A stretch of 9,952 nt of DNA from Kiritimatiellia bacterium (GTDB lineage: Bacteria; Verrucomicrobiota; Kiritimatiellia; RFP12; UBA1067), in assembly GCA_017628165.1 (NCBI GenBank), contig JAGBZQ010000090.1, forward strand, positions 1 to 9,952, written 5' to 3'. Under the pieces are notes generated by a model. The model saw only the letters and a list, made by a program, of their open reading frames with translations, was not told the DNA's origin and did not search any database. Position numbers and translations under genes: made by a program. Of the stretch, positions 6,586 through 9,952 are shown piece after piece. Each line of letters begins with the position of its first letter. Within the stretch, counting starts at the first letter, position 1.

Positions 6586-6616
6586 TTGCCCATAGCAGAG
6601 ATAAATTTAGTATAAT
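6586..6616 (+). promoter_or_regulatory. Promoter of the rnf operon, predicted leaderless or nearly so
   Basis: A perfect -10 TATAAT (6611-6616) lies 9 nt before the rnfA ATG (6626). A -35 TTGCCC (6586-6591, four of six consensus bases) is 19 bp upstream. The predicted RNA start leaves a leader of about 0-3 nt, and no Shine-Dalgarno is present. The promoter is divergent from the tRNA-Pro promoter and shares the 119-nt gap 6507-6625 with it. Confidence 0.65.
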
Positions 6617-6625
6617 ATTAAAGAT

Positions 6626-7222
6626 ATGAGTTATTATTTAATTTTATTAGTCGGGGCTGTTCTGGTGAACAACTTCGTTCTTAGCCGCTTTCTCGGATGC
6701 TGCCCTTTTTTGGGTGTCTCAAAGAGAATGGATACAGCTCTTGGAATGTCGGGCGCTGTGGTTTTTGTCATGGTTGCCGCGTCCGCTGTGACGTGGTGTA
6801 TTGATAATTGGATTTTAAAGCCAAATGGTCTTGAATATATCCATACGCTTGCCTTCATTCTTGTTATCGCCTCGCTCGTGCAGTTTATTGACATTGCCAT
6901 GAAGCGTTTTCTTCCGCCGCTTCATGCCGCATTGGGAATTTTCCTGCCGCTCATCACCACGAACTGCGCCGTGCTGGGCGTGGCCGAGTTGAATTTCAAA
7001 GGAGAGACGGGGTTCTTCGAGAGCGTGTTTTTTGCACTTGCCGCCGCTCTCGGATTTGGCCTTGCGCTCGTTATTTTCTCGGGCATCCGCGAAAAGCTCG
7101 AGCATGCCAATCCTCCGCGATCATTTCGCGGCATAGCTCTTGCGCTTGTGACGGGTGGGCTTTTGGCTCTTGCGTTCATGGGCTTCAGCGGTCTTGATAA
7201 AGGTTTGGAGAGGGCTCTTTAA
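6626..7222 (+). CDS. rnfA: Rnf electron transport complex subunit A
   Basis: Inner-membrane subunit of the Rnf complex, which moves electrons between ferredoxin and NAD+ and couples this to Na+ or H+ transport. The 198-aa length is typical, and the protein is almost entirely hydrophobic with about six membrane segments. The N-terminal NNFVLSRFLG-CCPFLGVSK (15-33) and the LPLITTNCAVLGV half-motif (107-119) are hallmarks. Cys26 (before PFLG) and Cys114 are the positions expected to help ligate the [2Fe-2S] cluster shared with RnfE in the membrane; Cys25 is an extra neighbour. The start at 6626 gives the family N-terminus (MSYYLILLVGA). The stop overlaps the spacer to rnfB by design of a tight operon (1 nt gap). 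NqrE is the nearest homologue, but the RnfB and RnfC neighbours decide for Rnf. Confidence 0.95.
   Translation: MSYYLILLVGAVLVNNFVLSRFLGCCPFLGVSKRMDTALGMSGAVVFVMVAASAVTWCIDNWILKPNGLEYIHTLAFILVIASLVQFIDIAMKRFLPPLHAALGIFLPLITTNCAVLGVAELNFKGETGFFESVFFALAAALGFGLALVIFSGIREKLEHANPPRSFRGIALALVTGGLLALAFMGFSGLDKGLERAL
7207..7214 (+). promoter_or_regulatory. Ribosome binding site of rnfB
   Basis: GGAGAGGG, complementary in part to the CCTCC anti-Shine-Dalgarno, ends 9 nt before the ATG at 7224 and lies inside the end of rnfA. It supports 7224 as the start, in place of the longer in-frame opening at 7155. Confidence 0.55.
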
Positions 7223-7223
7223 A

Positions 7224-8033
7224 ATGGTCGTTGCTGTTCTTTCTATTGCCTTTATCGGTTTTGCTGCGGCGGTTCTTTTGGCTTTCGCCGATAAATTCTT
7301 AAGTGTCCGCGAGGATCCGCGCATCGGTCTTATCACGGCAGCCTTGCCTGGCGCCAACTGCGGCGGATGCGGTTTTCCGGGGTGTGACGGCTATGCGCGT
7401 GCGCTCGTGGCCGGGACTGCCCCCAACGGGGCCTGCGCCGCAGGCGGAGGTGAGTGCGCCAAAGCCGTGGCGGAGATACTCGGCGTGGCGGCCACAGCCA
7501 CGGAGAAGCGCGTTGCGCTTGTAAAGTGCTGCGGTTCGCGTTCCGAGGCTATACGCATCGGCGACTACAACGGCATTTGCGATTGTAATGTTGCGGCGGC
7601 TACCGCAGGAGGAGACAAAGGCTGCGTGTACGGATGTCTTGGATATGGTGCGTGTGCGAATGTCTGCCCCAAGGGGGCGATATCGATTTCCGATGGTCTT
7701 GCAAAGGTGGATAAGCGTCTTTGTATAGGGTGCGGGAAGTGCGTGAGCGCGTGCCCGCGCCGCATCATTGCGCTTGTCCCCGCTTCCGCGTCGATTCATG
7801 TTCTTTGCAGCAATCCAGAGAAGGGGCCGGAGGTCCGCAAAGTTTGCGGAGTGGGGTGTATCGGCTGCCGTCTTTGTGAGCGCAACTCAGGCGGAAAGGA
7901 GGCAGGGCACTTTGAGTTCGCGGGATTCCTTGCAAAGGTGAACTATTCAAATCCGCCGTTTGACTCCCAGATTGTTTCTAAGTGTCCCGCTAAGTGCATA
8001 AGCGAAGATCCCCATACGGGAAGCGGGCATTGA
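7224..8033 (+). CDS. rnfB: Rnf complex subunit B, iron-sulfur protein with one C-terminal cluster site lost
   Basis: Ferredoxin-facing electron carrier of the Rnf complex, 269 aa, anchored by one N-terminal membrane helix (about 2-22). Residues 41-80 hold the RnfB-type [4Fe-4S] site (Cys46, Cys49, Cys54, Cys71). Residues 134-177 hold a two-cluster ferredoxin domain (Cys134, 138, 144, 148 and Cys167, 170, 173, 177; CVYGCLGYGAC is typical of RnfB). A further C-terminal ferredoxin-like region keeps Cys212, 215, 218 and Cys254-Pro but lacks the other four expected cysteines, so it could carry one cluster where I recall two in many anaerobe RnfB proteins. The total is probably four clusters. Start at 7224 is chosen from the TM segment and the Shine-Dalgarno. 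It follows rnfA by 1 nt and precedes rnfC by 14 nt. Confidence 0.95.
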   Translation: MVVAVLSIAFIGFAAAVLLAFADKFLSVREDPRIGLITAALPGANCGGCGFPGCDGYARALVAGTAPNGACAAGGGECAKAVAEILGVAATATEKRVALVKCCGSRSEAIRIGDYNGICDCNVAAATAGGDKGCVYGCLGYGACANVCPKGAISISDGLAKVDKRLCIGCGKCVSACPRRIIALVPASASIHVLCSNPEKGPEVRKVCGVGCIGCRLCERNSGGKEAGHFEFAGFLAKVNYSNPPFDSQIVSKCPAKCISEDPHTGSGH

Positions 8034-8038
8034 TTGAC

Positions 8039-8043
8039 GGAGG
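8039..8043 (+). promoter_or_regulatory. Ribosome binding site of rnfC
   Basis: GGAGG is a perfect match to the anti-Shine-Dalgarno of the 16S in this window. Two in-frame ATGs follow, at 8045 and 8048. The second has the better spacing (4 nt against 1 nt), so 8048 is preferred. Confidence 0.75.
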
Positions 8044-8047
8044 AATG

Positions 8048-9448
8048 ATGAGAACCGTAAAGAGTAGTTTCAAGTTCAAAGGGGGAGTTCACCCCGCTTA
8101 TCACAAGGAGCTTGCGCGCGGCAAGGCGATTGAGAGGATGCCCGTTCCCGCCGAGCTTGCGATTTCCATGAGCCAGCATCTCGGCGCACCGGCCAAGTGC
8201 ATTGTCAAGGCAGGTGATTACGTTCGTCGCGGCCAGCTCATCGGAGAGCGCAACGGTTTTATTTCTGTCTCTGTCCGCGCAAGCGCAGATGGTCTTGTGA
8301 AGGCTGTTGAGAAGCGTATTGGAGCTTCTGGGCAGTATGCCGACTCGGTCATCATCGATACAACCGCTACGGCGCCAGAAGCTGCGCCGTCTGCAGAGGC
8401 GTTCGCTCTTAAGCCCATTGCTTGGCGGAGCGCCACGCGAGAGGAGCTTCTTCAGCGTATTGAGGAAGCTGGTATTTCCGGGATGGGCGGCGCGGGATTT
8501 CCTACCGTCGTCAAGCTTTCTCCTCCGCCTAACAAGCGTTGCGAGTATCTGATTGTCAATGGGGCGGAGTGCGAGCCGTATCTTACGGCAGACTTCCGCC
8601 TTATGCTCGAGCGTGCTGATCGTATTCGTGCAGGTGTGGAAATCATGCGCAAAATTCTCGGCCACCCAGCCGTGAGAATTGCAGTGGAGGCGAACAAGCC
8701 AGAGGCTGTCGTTGCGCTTGAAAAGGCGTTTGCGGATATTGAGGGCAATGTGGAAATTGTCATTCTTCCCGTTCTCTACCCTCAAGGCAGCGAGAAACAT
8801 CAGATATACGCGACTGTCGGACGGATCGTTCCTGAGCCGCCTCAGCTTCCTATTGATGTGGGATGTGTAGTCGAGAACGTGGGGACGGTCGCCGCGATTG
8901 CAGATGCGGTGGAGAAAGGCGAGTGCCTTGTCGAGCGAATCACGACTGTCTCGGGGGACGTGGTGAATGAGCCGAAGAACATCCTTGCGCCCGTAGGTGT
9001 GAAGTATTCAGATCTAGTGGCGTTCGCAGGCGGCACATCCGCCGCTCCCGTTAAGGTGATCTCCGGCGGAACGATGATGGGCTTTGCCGTTTCCACTCTT
9101 GAAATCGCAACTACAAAGACTACGTCCGGAATCCTTCTCCTTTCAGAGAAGAGCGTCTTTCAGTTTACTTCTCAGCCGTGTATAAATTGCGGGCGCTGCC
9201 TTAGAGCCTGCCCGATGCGTCTTAATCCGGCGGCCATCTCCAAGGCTGTGGAGGCGGATGATGTCGCCACGGCCGAGCGCGCTCATGTAATGTCGTGCAT
9301 CGAATGCGGCGCATGCAGTTTCGTATGCCCCGCCCACAGGACGATCACGCAGTTTTGCCGCAGGGCAAAGAGCTCTATCCGCGCTCGTATCGCAGCCGAA
9401 AAGGCCCGTGCAGCCGAGGCCTCCGCCAAAAAGGAATCTTCCAAATGA
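8048..9448 (+). CDS. rnfC: Rnf complex subunit C, NADH/FMN-binding iron-sulfur subunit
   Basis: Peripheral cytoplasmic subunit (466 aa) that exchanges electrons with NAD(H) through FMN and passes them along Fe-S clusters. In order: GGVHP (12-16), an N-terminal lipoyl/biotin-like barrel (about 45-105), the Rossmann-type part with GISGMGGAGFPT (142-153) and NGAECEPYLTAD (171-182), YPQGSEKHQIYA (244-255), a SLBB-like segment (about 295-345), and a two-cluster ferredoxin domain (Cys378, 381, 384, 388 and Cys417, 420, 423, 427). The tail (about 438-466) is rich in Ala, Lys, Arg and Glu and is short; the size resembles the compact RnfC of many anaerobes, not the long repeat-bearing enterobacterial form. 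An opening at 7994 that overlaps rnfB is not used. The stop TGA overlaps the rnfD start (ATGA), suggesting translational coupling. Confidence 0.96.
   Translation: MRTVKSSFKFKGGVHPAYHKELARGKAIERMPVPAELAISMSQHLGAPAKCIVKAGDYVRRGQLIGERNGFISVSVRASADGLVKAVEKRIGASGQYADSVIIDTTATAPEAAPSAEAFALKPIAWRSATREELLQRIEEAGISGMGGAGFPTVVKLSPPPNKRCEYLIVNGAECEPYLTADFRLMLERADRIRAGVEIMRKILGHPAVRIAVEANKPEAVVALEKAFADIEGNVEIVILPVLYPQGSEKHQIYATVGRIVPEPPQLPIDVGCVVENVGTVAAIADAVEKGECLVERITTVSGDVVNEPKNILAPVGVKYSDLVAFAGGTSAAPVKVISGGTMMGFAVSTLEIATTKTTSGILLLSEKSVFQFTSQPCINCGRCLRACPMRLNPAAISKAVEADDVATAERAHVMSCIECGACSFVCPAHRTITQFCRRAKSSIRARIAAEKARAAEASAKKESSK
9431..9435 (+). promoter_or_regulatory. Ribosome binding site of rnfD
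   Basis: AAGGA inside the end of rnfC, 9 nt before the rnfD ATG at 9445, supports that start along with the ATGA overlap. Confidence 0.6.
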
Positions 9449-9952
9449 AGCCAAAAGACATATCTGGGCACTATATCCTTTCAAGTTCTCCGCACGCGCA
9501 TTCCAATGCGAGCGTCTCTCGCATAATGCTTGATGTCATTATTGCTCTTCTGCCCACCACAATCGCAGGCATCTGGTTTTTCGGAATGCCGGCTCTTTGG
9601 ACGATTGCGGTGTGCGTCTCGGCAAGTTTGACCACGGAAGCGCTCTGCCGCATGGCGATGAAGCGCGAAAACACAATCGGGGATTTCTCTGCTCTTCTGA
9701 CGGGGCTTCTGCTTGCGCTCAACCTTCCGGCCGGGATCCCTCTCTGGATGGCGGCGGTAGGATCTGTATTTGCAATCGCCATCTGCAAGCAGGTGTTCGG
9801 TGGGCTCGGAATGAATCCGTTTAACCCGGCTCTTGCCGCACGCGCGTTTCTGCTCATTTCATTTACAGGTCCTATGACCACGTGGCTCAAGCCTTTTTGG
9901 TGGCGTACTCCTGATGCCGTCACCACGGCAACGCCGCTTGCGTCCATGAAGC
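9445..9952 (+). CDS. rnfD: Rnf complex subunit D, N-terminal part (cut by the window edge)
   Basis: Membrane subunit of the Rnf complex, thought to form part of the ion path and to carry a covalent FMN. The 169 codons present are about half of a normal RnfD; the frame is open at the right edge. The N-terminus ILSSSPHAHSNASVSRIM (11-28) is the usual RnfD opening, followed by hydrophobic segments at about 28-48, 50-65, 84-95 and 100-115, and by GGLGMNPFNPALAARAF (119-135). The last codons give DAVTTATPL (157-165); Thr163 fits the FMN attachment threonine of the S/T-x-A-T motif, with Thr where Gly is often found. The start overlaps the rnfC stop by 4 nt. rnfG and rnfE are expected further right but are not visible here. 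Confidence 0.95.
   Translation, partial: MKPKDISGHYILSSSPHAHSNASVSRIMLDVIIALLPTTIAGIWFFGMPALWTIAVCVSASLTTEALCRMAMKRENTIGDFSALLTGLLLALNLPAGIPLWMAAVGSVFAIAICKQVFGGLGMNPFNPALAARAFLLISFTGPMTTWLKPFWWRTPDAVTTATPLASMK

Noticed and set aside
7155..7223. Earlier start for rnfB inside rnfA.
   Set aside because: It would place charged residues before the membrane anchor, and a normal RnfB N-terminus begins at 7224 after a Shine-Dalgarno.
7994..8047. Earlier start for rnfC (MHKRRSPYG).
   Set aside because: It would overlap rnfB by 40 nt. A perfect GGAGG and the family-typical N-terminus support 8048.
7943..8800. Minus-strand open frame (285 codons) opposite rnfB and rnfC.
   Set aside because: It crosses two confirmed genes of a tight operon and shows no domain; a shadow frame.
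1..9952. CRISPR arrays, insertion sequences, attachment sites, riboswitches, phage or defence genes.
   Set aside because: No direct repeat arrays, transposase-like proteins, terminal repeats or riboswitch-like leaders were seen. Gaps between genes are short and are explained by promoters and terminators.

Overview
The window opens in the last 77 bases of a 16S rRNA gene and then carries six protein genes and one tRNA gene. The likely source is a fermentative, glycan-degrading anaerobe. A 16S gene that ends its own transcript, a lipoprotein GH97 glycosidase, a GH106 rhamnosidase and an Rnf complex together would fit the PVC group (Kiritimatiellota, Lentisphaerota or Verrucomicrobiota). This placement is an inference with low confidence, because the short rRNA tail does not settle the phylum.

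Layout: (1) 1-213, the 16S 3' end with an intact anti-Shine-Dalgarno, a short trailer and a strong intrinsic terminator. No tRNA and no 23S follows, so this 16S appears unlinked from 23S/5S. (2) 245-2366, a promoter, a GH97 glycosidase lipoprotein and a terminator. (3) 2406-6423, a promoter, then nfo (endonuclease IV) and, 18 nt downstream, a secreted GH106 alpha-L-rhamnosidase, probably on one transcript. (4) 6430-6506 on the minus strand, tRNA-Pro(UGG) with encoded CCA and its own promoter. (5) 6586-9952, a promoter followed by rnfA-rnfB-rnfC-rnfD, tightly packed and running off the right edge inside rnfD.

The genes fall into two roles. The two glycoside hydrolases are exported and would release sugars from plant or host glycans (GH106 acts on L-rhamnose; the GH97 substrate is probably an alpha-galactoside or alpha-glucoside). 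The Rnf genes encode a membrane complex that couples electron transfer between reduced ferredoxin and NAD+ to ion pumping, a usual way for sugar fermenters to conserve energy. nfo is a DNA repair housekeeping gene that sits, oddly, upstream of the rhamnosidase.

The most interesting signals are regulatory and structural. The first genes of the three protein transcripts have a -10 box only 7-9 nt before the ATG and no Shine-Dalgarno, so they look leaderless, while rnfB, rnfC and rnfD inside the operon do have Shine-Dalgarno sequences. The pre-16S trailer can form a perfect hairpin with the anti-Shine-Dalgarno. RnfB has a C-terminal ferredoxin-like region in which the ligands of one whole [4Fe-4S] cluster are missing while those of the other are kept. 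I found no convincing novel defence, mobile or RNA-guided system.
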